Of a stretch of 64,000 bases of DNA, positions 24,116 through 36,213 are shown one piece after another; position 1 is the first letter of the stretch; each line of letters starts with the position of its first letter. The translations under genes and the position numbers were made by a program. Below the pieces are notes generated by a model, which worked only from the letters and a program-made list of their open reading frames with translations, ran no database searches and had not been told where the DNA came from. Source of the DNA: Delphinapterus leucas (lineage: Eukaryota > Chordata > Mammalia > Artiodactyla > Monodontidae); assembly GCF_002288925.2 (NCBI RefSeq), contig NW_022098067.1, positions 4,411,352-4,475,351 on the forward strand, given 5' to 3'.

Positions 24116-24606
24116 CCACTCTTATTCAACATAGTTTTGGAAGTTCTAGCCACAGCAATCAGAGAAGAAAAAGAAATAAAAGGAATCCAAATCAGAAAAG
24201 AAGTAAAGCTGTCACTGTTTGCAGATAACATGATACTCTACATAGAGAATCCTAAAGATGCTATCAGAAAACTCCTAGAGCTAATCAATGTATTTAGTAA
24301 AGTAGCAGGATACAAAATTTATGCACAGAAATCCCTTGCATTCCTGTACACTAATGATGAAAAATCTGAAATTGAAATCAAGAAAACACTCCCATTTACC
24401 ACTGCAACAAAAATAAAAAAATATCTAGGAATAAACCTACCTAAGGAGACAAAAGACCTGTATGCAGAAAATTGTAAGACTGATGAAAGAAATTAAAGAT
24501 GATACAAATACATGGAGAGATATACCATGTTCTTGGATTGGAAGAATCAACATTGTGAAAATGACTCTACTACCCAAAGCAATCTACAGTTTCAATGCAA
24601 TCCCTA
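24116..24606 (+). mobile_element. L1, inverted 5' part of the same insertion
   Basis: At 24116 the sequence jumps to the sense strand of L1 ORF2, in the RT region ([13 protein letters not shown]; the usual FADD motif has N in place of the second D). It runs to 24606, ending at a point only about 45 bp upstream of where the left part ends in L1 coordinates. This is the twin-priming signature. A short possible target duplication, taattctt, is at 22423-22430 and 24605-24612. Confidence 0.85.
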
Positions 24607-24639
24607 ATTCTTATATTAAGTAAATAATTATTGTGTACT

Positions 24640-25045
24640 TGATGTATGTCAGAACCTAAGTAGTCACTGGGGAAAAGTAGAAAATCAGATATACTTGTGG
24701 AGCTTGTATTCTAGTGAAATAGAGCAGAGAATAAAAAATGTAATGATTGCCTTGATTTAAAAGAGTTGTTATGAAGCAGATATAGAAAGCAAATGTGATA
24801 AAATAATGGGAGAGTATTTTTTGAGAAGGTGGTGTAGAAGGCTTCTCTGAGGAGGTATTTTAGTAAAGATATGAAAGATGAGAAGAAGCAAGCAACATGA
24901 AGATATGAATGAATAATGTTTCAGAAAGATATCAGTGAGTGAAAAGCCTTGAGGAGGAAGTAAGGCAGGCATTTATGGGACAGAGAAAAGATCGGTGTAG
25001 CTGGAGTGGAGTGAGTGAGAAAAAGTGGTAGGAGAGGAAGTTCAA
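24640..25045 (+). repeat. Ancient interspersed repeat (unnamed), same family as 19540-20200
   Basis: It contains ttgtggagcttgtattctag, gcttctctgaggaggtattt and gaaaagccttgaggagga, phrases of a widespread mammalian repeat. The family name is not certain to me. Confidence 0.4.
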
Positions 25046-26455
25046 TTAATGCTAGTTTCAAGGACTAATAGTTTGGGGAATATACATATACATATTAATT
25101 AATTTGTTTGTTGTATATACATACTTACACACACACACAAGCACCTGTGTAGCCAAAGAACTGGCATTGACTTTTCCATTCCAATTCTAGACTTTAATAT
25201 CTTTAGGTCATTAAGACAGTCAATTTATCAATTTGGATTTTGGTTTCTTTATTTCCTTACCCTTCCTTTTCTTTTTCTTTCTTTTCCTCTAGACTTTATC
25301 AAAAAGTAAAAGTAAAAAATTCCATTCAGAATTTAATCAATCAAAAACCCCACCTTAATCACTTACTTGTATTACTTTTTCTATGTTCTTTTCTAGATTG
25401 TTACATAAACATTCACATTTTCATAATTATGACATTATATATAAATATTTCATTCCCCTTTCATCTAGTCCCTACCTTTAAAAAATGTATGAATAAATTA
25501 AGCATAAAGTAACACAAAGTTTTCAGTAATTCTTTACAAGAAGTTTGGGTTTTTTTCAATGACTTCATTTTCTCTAATGCACTGAAGACAGGCCAGGTCC
25601 AGGGGAGGCCCAGAGCTGTGAAGTGTACAAACCTTTTTTTAGCCTCCTGCTTTATAGTCGGTGTCCCAAAGTAGGCATTTCTCAATTAACTAGTGAAAGG
25701 AAACTGTTGGCCAGTAAAGAGACATTTTCTATTTCTTCAACTCATATATTATTTCATACATTCCTTTTCCTATTCTTCTCAGTTTTCCTCTTCTGCTGTG
25801 AGGTAATCCACATTTTCCAATTAGAGATTTGTAAAGGTATTAAATCTTCTTTTGCCTTTAACTTACTGAGCATTGGCTGATGTTTCTTCCCTCTCAGACT
25901 AGTCGTTTCATTCTGATTTCATTTTAATACCATTTGAATCTCTTTTCTTGGTCTATGCTTTATTATGCTATCTTAGCTTTAATAACTGCTATCTAGCTTC
26001 AGCCTTTCATCCACGAATATTTTAATATAGAAATGTTTGAAATATTGGTTCGAAGGAATTTCATCTATTTGTTACAATATCTGACTGCTTATCCCATCTA
26101 TTGTAGCTAATAGGTTATTTTATTAATCTGAATAAACAGTAAGAAATTATTCCTTTTAGTTGTTACCTCAGTTAATTATATATGATTATGAGTTTCTAAG
26201 GAATTACTTTGCATTAGGTAGTAATAATTAACAGTATTCTAAAGCAGTTCAGCAATTCTCACTCAGCTTGAATTTCTAATACTTAAAGTTAATGTCGTAA
26301 ATCCAAATGTATTTATGAAGCTATGTGAGTACTCATTAGAGTCAGACAGTTATGTAAGTTTCTGATCATAAATTGTCCCAGCCTTCTCCCTCTTTTTTAA
26401 AAATAAAAGTTATCTCTCCCCTTCTTGTCTTAACACTATCCTTTACTTAAAAGAA
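25046..26455. other. Intron sequence, mostly unrecognised
   Basis: It holds a short (CA)n near 25128 and T-rich tracts. I see no exon or clear transposon. Confidence 0.5.
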
Positions 26456-26459
26456 AAAA

Positions 26460-26615
26460 AAAAGTACTTTGATTTTTAGAGCAGTTTCAGATTTACAGAA
26501 AAATTGTAAGGCAGTATAGAGTTCCATATACCCTGTGCCCAGTTTCATCTATTATTTCTATCTTAACATTAGTATAGTAAAATTGTTACATCTAATGAAT
26601 CAGTACTGTTTTTTG
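26460..26615 (-). mobile_element. Old L1 3'UTR fragment
   Basis: gagcagtttcagatttacag and ttccatataccctgtgccc match the antisense 3'UTR of ancient L1 subfamilies. It is cut at about 26615 by the next L1. Confidence 0.55.
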
Positions 26616-26617
26616 TT

Positions 26618-28806
26618 TGTTTTACTTAATATAGTTGATATACAATATTATGTTAATTTCAGGTGTACTACGTAATGATTTGACATTTGCATACATTATG
26701 AAATGATCACCATGAAAAGTCTAGTAACCATCAGTCCCCATACAAAATTATTACAATATTACTGACCATATTCCTTATGCTGTATATTACACCCCCATGA
26801 CTACTTATTTTGTAACTGGAGTTTTAATACTTTTTCATCCCCTTCACCTATTTCACACCTCCATCCCCAAACACTTCCCTCTGCCAGCCACCCATTTGTT
26901 CTCTGTATCTATGAGTCTGTTTTTGTTTCATTATGTTTGTTCATTTGTTTTGTTTTTCTGATTTCACGTATATGTGAGATGATATGGTGTTTATCTTTCT
27001 CTGTCTAACTTATTTCACTTAGCATTTCAATCTGTAGTGTTGCAAATGCCAAGATTTCATTTTCATTATGGCTGAGTTATACTTCATTGTATATATGGTA
27101 CATATATATATACACACACACACACACATATATACACACACAGATATATACCATATCTCCTTTATCCATTCGTCTATTGAAGAACACTTAGGTTTCTTCT
27201 ATATCTTGGCTATTGTAAATAATGCTGCAATGAACGTTGATATGCATATATCTTTTTGAATTAGTGTTCTGTTTTTTTTAGGTAAATACTCAGAAGTGAA
27301 ATTGCTGGATCATATGGCAGTTTTATTTTTAATTTTTTGAGGAAGCTCCACACTGTGTTCCATAGTGCCTGCACCAATTTATATTCCCACCAACAGTGTA
27401 GCAGGGTCACCTCTTGTCCACATCCTCACCAACACTTGTTATTTGTTTTTTTGATGATAGCCATTCTGCCAGGTATGAGGTGGCATCTCATTGTGGTTTT
27501 GATTTGCACTTCCCTCATTGTTAGTGATATTGAAGATCTTTTCATGTGTCTGTTGGCCATCTGTATATCTTCTTTGGAAAAATTTCTGTTTGGTCCTCTG
27601 CCCATTTTTTAATTGGTTGTTTTTTTGGTCTTGAGTTATATGACTTCTTTTGTATATTTGGATATTAACCCCTTATCTATCATTTGCAAGTATTTTCTCC
27701 GATTCAGTAGGCTGCCTTTTCATTTTGTTGATGATTTCTTTCACTATGTAAAAGCTTTTTAGTTCGACGTAATCCCATTTATTTATTTTTGCTTCTGTTT
27801 CCCTTACTCAAGGAGACATATGCAAAAAAATGTTGCTAAGATCAGTTTCAAAGAGTGTACTACCTATAGTTTTCTCTAGAAGTTTTCTGGTTTCAGGTCT
27901 TACATTTAAATCTTTAATCCATTTTGAATTTTTTTTAATATGGTGTGAGAAAGTAGTCTAGATTGATTCTTTTGCATGTACCTATCCAGTTTTCCCAACA
28001 CCATTTATTGAAGAGGCTATCTTTTCCCTTTTGTATATTCTTGCTTCTTTTGTTGTAGATTAATTGAACATGTAAGCATGGGTTTATTTCTGGGCTCTCT
28101 ATTCTGTTTCATTGATCTATGTGTCTGTTTTTAATGCCAGTACCATTCTGTTTTGATTACTATAGCTTTGTAGTATAATTTGAAATCAGGAAGTGTGATA
28201 CCTCCAACTTTGTTCATCTTTCTCAAGATTGTTTTGGCTGTTCAGGGTCTTTTGTATTTTTATACAAATTTTAGAATTATTTGTTCTAGTTCTGTGAAAT
28301 ATGCCAATGGTATTTTGATAGGGATTACATTGAATCTCCAGATTGCCTTGGGTAGTGTGGTCATTTTAAACGATATTACTTCTTCCAGTCTATGAACACA
28401 GAATTTCTTTCCATTTATTTTTGTCATCTTCATTTTCTTTCATCGATATCTTACACTTTTCAGAGTACAACTTGTTTACCTTCTTGGTAAGATTTATTTG
28501 TAGGTATTTTGTTCTTTTTGATGCAACTGTAAATGAGACTGTTTTCTTAATTTTTTCTTTCTGATTGTTTGTTATTAGTGTATAAAAATGCCACAGACTT
28601 CTGTGTATTAATTTTGTATCCTGCAACTTTTCTGAATTCACTTATTAGTTCTAATAGTATTTTTGGTAGCATCTTGAGGACTTTCTATATATAGTATCAT
28701 GTCATCTGCAGTGAGTTTTACTTCTTCCTTTCCAGTTTAGATTCCTTTTATTTCTTTTACTTGTCTGATTGCTGTGGCTAAATACAAGTGGCAAGAGTTG
28801 GCTTCC
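26618..28806 (-). mobile_element. Older L1, 3'UTR to mid ORF2
   Basis: It starts with the antisense 3' end (ttgatatacaatattatgtt) and follows ORF2 backwards as far as the region upstream of the FADD motif (about 28760-28800), where the next L1 begins. A (TA)/(CA) microsatellite at 27101-27155 has grown inside. All frames are broken. Confidence 0.8.
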
Positions 28807-31800
28807 TTTTCTTTTTCTTTTATTTATTTGTTATTTTTTAATTGAAATATAGTTGATTTACAATATTATGTTAGTTCCAGGTTTATAACATAGTGATTCA
28901 GTATTTATATAGATTATACTCCATTTAAAGTTATTACAAAATAATAGCTATATGTCCGTGTGCTGTACAATATAGCCTTGTTGCTTATTTATTTTATACA
29001 TAGAAGTTTGTATCTCTTAAACCCCTGTCCTTATTTTCCCCTCCCCCACCCCTCTCTCCACTGGTAACCACTAGCTTGTTCTCTGTATTTGTTTTATTCA
29101 TTTGCTTATTTTATTTTTTTTTTGATTCCACATATAAGTGATAACATACAGTGTTTGTATTTCTTTGTCTGACTTATTTCACTAAGCATTATACCTCTTA
29201 GATCCATCCACATTGTTACAATTGGCAGAATTCATTCTTTTACTATGGCTGAGTAATATTCCATTGTGTGTGTGTGTGTGTGTATTACATCTTCTTTATC
29301 TATTCATCTGTTGATGGACACTTAGGTTGCTTCCATATCATGGCTATTGTAAATAATACTGCTGTGAACATTGGGGTGATGTGTCTTTTCAATTATTGTT
29401 TTCATTTTCTTCAGATGTATACCTGGGAGGGGAACTGCTGGATCGTATGATAGTTCTATATTTAGTTTTTTGAGGAACCTCCATACTGTCTTCTGTAGTG
29501 ACTTCCAATTTACATTCCCAACAACAGTGTACAGGGTTTCCTTTTCTCCACATCCTTGTCAACATTTGTTATTTATAGACTTTTTGATGATAGCCATTCT
29601 CACAGATGTGAGGTAATATCTTTGGCTTTGATTTGCATTTCTCTGATGGTTAGAAATGTTGAGCAACTTTTCATGTGCCTATTAGCCATCTGTATATCTT
29701 CCTTGGAAAAATATCTATTCTAGCTTCTGCCCATTTTTCAATTGGGTTATTTGGTTTTTTGATATTGAATTTTATGAGCTGTTTATATATTTTGGATGTT
29801 AACCCCTTATTGGTCATATGATTTGCAAATATTTTCTCCCATTCAGTAGGTTGTCTTTTCATTTTGTGGATGGTGTCTTTTGCTGTGCAAAAGCTTTTAA
29901 GTTTAATTAGGTCCCATTTGTTTATTTTTTATTTTGTTTCTTTTGCCTTAGGAGACTGATGTGAAAACATAACACCATGATTTTTGTCACAGAGTGTTCT
30001 GCCTATAGTGTTCTTCTAGGAGTTTTATGAGTTAATTTTTGCATATGGTGTGAGAAACTGTTCTAATTTTATTCTTTTACATGTAGCTGGTCAGTTTTCC
30101 CAGCACCCCTTATTGAGGAGACTGTCTTTTCCTTTGTATATTCTTGCCTCCTTTGCCATAGATTAATTGACCATAGGTTCATGAGTTTATTCCTGGGCTT
30201 TCTGTTCTACTTAACTGATCTCTGTGTCTGTTTTTGTGCCAGTACCATACTGTTGTGATTTTACTGTAGCTTTGTAGTATCAGCTGAACTCAGGGAGTGT
30301 GATACCTGCAGTTTGTTCTTTTTTTCTTAAGATTGCTTTAGCTATTCAGGGTCTTTTATTCTGTGAAAAATATCATGGTTATTTTAATATGGGTTGCATT
30401 AAACTTGTAGATTGATTTGAGTAATATGGACATTTTAACCGTGTTATTTCTTCCAATCCATGAACACAGGATATCTCTCCATTTCTTTGTATCATCAGTT
30501 CCCTTCATTAGTGTCTTATAGTTTTCAGAGTATAGGTCTTTCACATGATTAGTTAAGTTTATTTCTAGGTGTTTTCTTCTTTTTGATGCAATTTTATATG
30601 GGATTTGATTTCTTGCCTTTTCTGATAATTTATTATTAATGTATAGAAAAACAATAGATTTCTGTATATTAATCTTTTATCCTGCAACTTTACTGAATTC
30701 ATTTATTTGTTATAGTAGTTTTTTGTAGCATCTTTAGGATTTGATATGTATAGTATCATGTCATCTGCAAACAGTGACAGTTTTACTTCTTTTTAATTTG
30801 CAGTCTTTTTTTGTCTTTTTCTTCTCTGCTGTCGCTAAACACAGATGGTGAGAGTGGGCATCCTTTTTATTCCTGATCTTAGAGGAAATGCTTTCAGCTT
30901 TTCACTGTTGAGTATAATGTTGGCTGTGAGTTTTTCATGTATGGCTGTATTATATTGGTGTATGTTCTCTGTATACCCATTTTGTTGAGTTTTTGTTATA
31001 AATGGGTCTTGAATTTTGTCTAAAGCTTTTTCTTCATTTATGGAGATGATCATATGATTTATACTCTTCAGTTTTTTTATGTGGTGTATCGTGTTGCATC
31101 AAATACAATTTTTTGTTTCCTCACTTTCAGTGTATATGTCTTTAGATCTGAAGTGAATCTCTTGGAAGCAGCATATGTATCATTCTTGTTTTTTTTTTAC
31201 CAAATTAGTTGCTCTGTGTCTTTGTTGCTATTTTGTTAATTGTATTCCTGTTGTTTTTATAGTTCTTCTTCATTCCTTTCTTCTCCTTTTGCTCTCTTTC
31301 CTTGTGATTTGATGACTGTCTTTAGTGTTACATTTGGATTTCTTTTTCTTTTTTGTGTATCTATTACTGGTTTTTGATTTTTTTAGTTACCATGATGTTC
31401 ATATGTAGCAACATACATATTTGCATATATATATATATAATCTTTATTTTAAATTAATGATCTGTTAAGTTTATACTCATTCTAACCACACTACATTTTA
31501 CTGCCCTTCCCCCAACATTTAATGTTTTTGTTGTCATATTTTACATCTTTCTGTTTTGTGTATCCCTTAACTACTTATTGCAGGCATGGATAATTTTTTT
31601 ACTTTTATCTCTTAACCTTCCTATTAGCTTTGTAAGTGGTTGATCTACTACCTTTAATGTATGTTTGCCTTTCCCAGTGAGACTTTTCTTTCCATAATTT
31701 TCTTACTTCTAGTTATGGCCTTTTCTTTTCTCCTTAGAGAAATCTTTTTATCATTTCTTGTAAAGCCAGTTTAGTGCTGAACTCTTTCAGCTTTTGCTTA

Positions 31801-33722
31801 TCTTTAAAATGCTTTAACTCTCCTTCAGACCTGAATGATGACATCGCCAAGTAGAGTATTGTTGGTTGTAGGTTTTTCTTTTCATCACTTTAAAGATATC
31901 ATGCCATTCCCTTCTGGCCTGCAATTTCTGCTGAAAAGTCAGCTGATAGCCTTATGGGAGTTACCTTATATGTAACTAGTTGCTTTTCTCTTGCTGCTCT
32001 TAAGATTCTTTCTTCGTCTTTAATTTTTGCAATTTTAATTATAATGTGTCATGGTGTAGACACATTGGGTTCATCTTGTTTGGAAGTCTCCGTAGCTTCC
32101 TATACCTATATCTGTTTCCTTCTTAAGGTTAGGGAAATTTTCAGCCATAATTTCATTGAATACATTTTCTACCCCTTTTTCTTTCTCTGCTCCTTCTGGG
32201 ACCCCTATAATGTGAATATTAGTATGCTTGATGTTGTCTCAGAGGTATTTCTCAATCTGTCCTCATTTTTAAAACCCTTTTTTTTGTTGTTGTTCAGCTT
32301 GAGTGATTTCCACTACTCTGTCTTCCAGATCTTCCAGATCTCTGATCAGTTCCTCTGTATCAGTTCCTCTGAATCAATCTACTGTTGATTTGTTCTAGTA
32401 TATATTTTTCTTTTAGTTCTTGTATTCTTTAGTTCTCTTTGGTTCTTCTTTGTATTTTCTAACTCTTTTTTGAAATTGTCAATGTGTTCATTCCTTTTTC
32501 TCCCAAGTTCAGTTAACATATTTATGATCATTATCTTGAATTCTTTATTGGGTCAATTGCTTATCTTTGTTTAGTTGCTTTTCTTTTTTTTTCCTGAGGT
32601 TATGTCTTGTTCCTTCACTTGGAACATTTCCTTCATCTCCTCATTTTACCCAATTCTGTGTTTTTTCACTCGGTGTTAAGTATGTCAGTTACTTCTCCCC
32701 ATCTTCAGAAGTAGCCTTATATAAGAGACATCCTTTGGGGCCTGGCAGCATGCACCCCTTTGGTCACCAGAGCCCTATTCCTGGGGGTGCCCCCTATATG
32801 GGCTGCATGTACCCTTCTGTTGCAGTAGGGTCAACTTCCATTGGGGAGCTGGTATGTGGGGCTGAACCCCAGCTTAGTTGGCTGTGGTGCCTCTTGGCAC
32901 AACTTGCAGGCCTGCTGGAGTGCAGGGTAGGCTTTTCTCGTGGTTGTCTGTTTCAACCTATGGGATGTGGGGCTGCTGGTCGGTGGGGTAGGCTTCTCAA
33001 GTGGTTCATTGCATGCCTAGCAGGGCTCAGGGCTGATGCCAGCTTGCTGGAGGACGGGCCTGGTCCTTGGCACTAATAAGCTAGAGGGAGGATTCTGAAA
33101 TGGTGCTTGCCAGTGCTGGTGTTATTGAGGTAGAATGAGCTGCCAAAAATGGCTGCTGCCAGCTTTTCTGTCCCCAGGGGGAGTCCCAGTTGCTTCCTGC
33201 CTGTCTCGGAGGCTCTCCAAGAGCAGCAAGTGGGTCTGAAACAGGCTCCTTTCAAACTAGTGCCTCTGTGCTAGGACTCAGAGCATGTGAGATTTTGCAG
33301 ACAACCTTTAAGAATGGAGTCCCTATTTCCTATTGCCCTTGGGATCTCTCCCATATGCAAACCTTGCAGGCCTTCAAAGCCAGACATTCTGGGAGCTCAT
33401 CTTCATGGTGCAGGTCCCCTGCCTGGGAGCCCAGTGTGGGGTTCACACTCCTTGCTTCTTGTGGAGGACCTCTATAATTGTAATATTCCTCTGGTTTGTG
33501 GGTTGCTGACCTGGGGGTGTAGGTCCTGACTAAAGTGCATCTCCAGCGCTGTTGCCTGTCTCATTGTGGTTCCTTCTTTATGTCTTTAGTTGTGGAGTAT
33601 CTTTTCTGCTGGTCTTCAGGTTGTTCTTACAGATAGTTGCTCTGTAATTAGTTGAAATTTTGTTGTGCCTGTGGGAGGAGGTGAGCTCAGGGTCTTCCTA
33701 GTCCAACGTCTTGGCCACCTCT
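28807..33722 (-). mobile_element. Older L1, 3' end to 5'UTR, with internal deletion
   Basis: The antisense order is 3'UTR (28830-29900), ORF2 C-terminus and RT (to about 31098), a jump into the endonuclease N-terminal region (from about 31125), ORF1 (about 31800-32560) and a 5'UTR (to 33722). About 1.5-1.6 kb of ORF2 is missing at the jump when aligned by eye to the copy at 52690-54275. No open frame exceeds 200 codons. The 5'UTR matches the type seen at 1050-2762. Confidence 0.8.
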
Positions 33723-34563
33723 TCAGTGCTTATTCCTGATACTGTTTTTAATTGTGAATATTTTGGGGATTTAACTGTAAATTTAAGTAGATAGCCATAT
33801 CCACACACACTCCTAGTTTCTCCTCTTACAGTGAAGTTTTAAAAATTTGCATAATTTTGTAAAGCAATTAATAAATAAATTTATTAATTCATTAATTCTC
33901 TTACATAAAATTTTTCTAGCTAAAACCTAGCAAAAAATTATAGAAAATAGGATCAAGGCTCGTCGAAGAATATTTATGGTTCTTATAAACACCTTTTCCT
34001 CTCTACATATATACTAATTGACCTTTTTTGTTTTTAGACAGTTTGTGTAAAATGAAAAAATAGTACCAGCTTGTAGGTAATACATGTATGTAAATAAATA
34101 GAACTTAACCAGTGCTGTAAAGCCATACAGAGGTTATTTCTCTTTTCCCAGCCAATGAGGGAAGGAAGACCTGATTAATAGGCATCAGTTTAACTTTCGT
34201 ATCATTACCAGGTCATGTATTTCTTTTATTCTTGCAAAATTTGTGCTGTTTCAAGGGCTTTGAAGGCATATAGCTTTCTCAGGTGAAGGATAAAGTGTCA
34301 TTCATTCTACCCTTTGGTAAGCTTAATCTTTGAGGTATAGCAGTCAAAATTGAGACTTATGCAATAAGTTTCTGGTTATTGAAAGATATCTTCATGGATT
34401 TTAAATTTTTAAATAGTGAATGTCTTTAAAATATTAAACTATAATATATTACTTATGAGCAGGTTTATTTTATTAACTGTTAGCCATGTTAACCTATGAG
34501 GGGCTCATCTTTCAGAACTGAGAATAGCAATAACATTTCACCTTTGCATCTTTTTTCCCATAG
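33723..34563. other. Intron sequence before a CWF19L2 exon
   Basis: AT-rich with no recognised repeat, ending in the exon's polypyrimidine tract. Confidence 0.5.
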
Positions 34564-34680
34564 GTTTATTTATGTTTACCCAACTTACGATCTCTTACTG
34601 AAGGGCACTGCTTGATAGTCCCTTTGCAGCACTATAGAGCAGCTACCTTATTGGATGAAGACATCTGGGAGGAAATTCAG
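34564..34680 (+). CDS. CWF19L2: CWF19L2 internal coding exon (second in window)
   Basis: This exon encodes 39 codons (117 nt, phase 0 at both ends). The acceptor is tttttcccatag and the donor is CAG|GTCAGC. The translation starts [16 protein letters not shown] and ends DEDIWEEIQ. The central [10 protein letters not shown] stretch matches the HIT-like signature of CwfJ_C_1, in which histidines sit around a hydrophobic strand. In classical HIT proteins that motif binds nucleotide phosphate. For CWF19 proteins a structural or RNA-contacting role is more likely than hydrolysis, but that is inference. The exon joins the previous one in frame after an intron of 13,013 bp filled with MIR, MER2 and L1 sequence. 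It shows no frameshift or stop. Confidence 0.95.
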
Positions 34681-34884
34681 GTCAGCATGATAATGCTCAC
34701 GACCATTGTAATGATCAAGAGCAGTTTTTACACACTATTGTGATAAATTCTAACAAGTTTTATGCCTTCATTCAATGATTTTACTTTCTGAATTTAAACA
34801 AGTATACATTTCCATAGTTCTGTATAACTGTGGGTCATGATGTTTTCACCACTCACTACCTTTTTACTTTATTGAAAGCTTTAA

Positions 34885-34945
34885 ATAAAAATTTTTATTG
34901 AGGTATAATTGTCATATAATATATTAGTTCCAGGTATACAACTGA
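34885..34945 (-). repeat. Short L1 3'-end fragment
   Basis: tttattgaggtataattgtc and ttagttccaggtatacaac match the antisense terminal bases of an old L1. Only about 60 bp remain. Confidence 0.55.
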
Positions 34946-35263
34946 AAGCTTTTGTCTACTAAATAAACTATGATCAAATAATAATTATTTTTACTTTAAA
35001 AGAAATCAATGTAAGATTTCTAATATTTGCTTTCGTGGAACATGAAATAATCATTCTTACCACAGTAAGCTAATAAATTACAGCCAAAGGAAAGATGTTT
35101 TCAGATAATAAAAAATAATTTTTGGAACTTAGTGGTTTACATTTAGCAATTGTCATATTTTCCTATAATGGCATTGACCTTTTCTGCTGCTATGTTTTGT
35201 CGTGATTTTGTTACCAGCTTTAATTTCCATACTTTTCCCTTATAGCCTTTTGGATTCAGGGAT

Positions 35264-35281
35264 TGTGTGTGTGTGTGTGTG
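35264..35281. repeat. (TG)9 microsatellite
   Basis: Uninterrupted TG dinucleotides, followed by a degraded (TG/TC)n stretch to about 35307. Confidence 0.9.
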
Positions 35282-35378
35282 AATGAATGTCTGTGTCTGT
35301 GTCTGATTCTTCAAGAAATTGAAAGGCACAACGTGGGTGAAATTACTGCTGAATTGCAAGACCTTATAATGACCAAAA

Positions 35379-35489
35379 TAGAGAGAGAGAGAGAGAAAGG
35401 GAGGGAGGGAGGGAGGGAGGGAGGAAGGAAGGAAGGAAGGAAGGGAGAAAAAGAGAGAGAGAGAGAGAAGGAAGGAAGGAAGGGAGGCA
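35379..35489. repeat. GA-rich simple repeat: (GA)n, (GGGA)n, (GGAA)n
   Basis: A purine-only tract of roughly 110 bp on the plus strand: GA runs, then five or more GGGA units, GGAA units, GA again and GGAA. Such tracts can adopt triplex structures. The open frames through it on both strands are low-complexity artefacts. Confidence 0.9.
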
Positions 35490-35993
35490 GGTCCTGTTTT
35501 TCTGATGACTGACAAGTGAATAGGGTGAATAGGGGTTATAGGAACCCCTAGTTAGAAAACACGAAAATTTTAAGACTTCTAAAGAGACTAATACTAGTGT
35601 TTGTATCATGCTGATAAAGATACCAAGAGAGGAGATATTTTGACTGTATTTCATGAAATTCCGTCTTTTAACTCCCTGAAATCTTTTAGTTTATTCTGTG
35701 AAAGTTAAAGGGCAGACTGTTTTAATGCATCTATGGCCCAGCAAGGGTAAAAGTGTGGATAAGTGTATTTGATGTGAAAAAAATTTTTCCTTTTCTAATA
35801 GTGGATTCCAGTGCAGTAAATAATTTAAAGTGGAAAGTGTGGCAGATTTGGTTTTGAGAATTATTTGGGGACTTTTCTGGAATGCTTTCTAAAAATGTAT
35901 ACATGCAAAACTGATTTAACTTAGAGCAAAAATAAAGTGCCAAAAAGATTTTAAGTTATACAGGAATCTAGTATGTATGTTATATGTTTTTGT

Positions 35994-36010
35994 AAGAAAT
36001 TAAGTTACTT
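35994..36010. repeat. Target site duplication of the CHR SINE, left copy
   Basis: aagaaattaagttactt is identical over 17 bp to 36197-36213. Confidence 0.9.
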
Positions 36011-36196
36011 GGGCTTCCCTGGTGGCGCAGTGGTTGGGAGTCCGCCTGCTGATGCGGGGGCGCGGGTTTGTGCCCCGGTCCGGGAGGATCCCACGTGCCG
36101 TGCAGCGGCTGGGCCCGTGAGCCATGGCCGCTGGGCCTGCGCGTCCGGAGCCTGTGCTCCGCGGCGGAAGAGGCCCGCGTACCGCCAAAAAAAAAG
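36011..36196 (+). mobile_element. Young CHR-type tRNA-derived SINE with perfect target duplication
   Basis: It starts gggcttccctggtggcgcag (tRNA-Glu-derived head, A-box-like tggcgcagtgg) and has the GC- and CpG-rich body typical of cetacean copies (gagccatggccgctgggcc). It ends ggcccgcgtaccgcc and a short A tail. Many CpGs remain and the 17-bp target duplication is perfect, so the insertion is fairly recent. A stretch near the 3' end of the body, between ctccgc and ggcccgcg, seems shorter than in typical copies. It is in sense orientation inside a CWF19L2 intron. Confidence 0.95.
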
Positions 36197-36213
36197 AAGA
36201 AATTAAGTTACTT
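36197..36213. repeat. Target site duplication of the CHR SINE, right copy
   Basis: Identical to 35994-36010. Confidence 0.9.

Noticed and set aside
33725..33745. Continuation of the 26618-28806 L1 after the 28807-33722 insertion (cttattcctgat resembles L1 ORF2)
   Set aside because: Only about 12 bp match and the following sequence is not L1. It would need extended alignment to support a nested insertion.
35240..35654. Overlapping open frames on both strands around the GA-rich tract
   Set aside because: They encode low-complexity serine/leucine or glutamate/arginine/glycine runs created by the simple repeat.
36011..36085. tRNA-like sequence
   Set aside because: It is the tRNA-derived head of a SINE with target duplication and A tail; the tRNA fold is not preserved.
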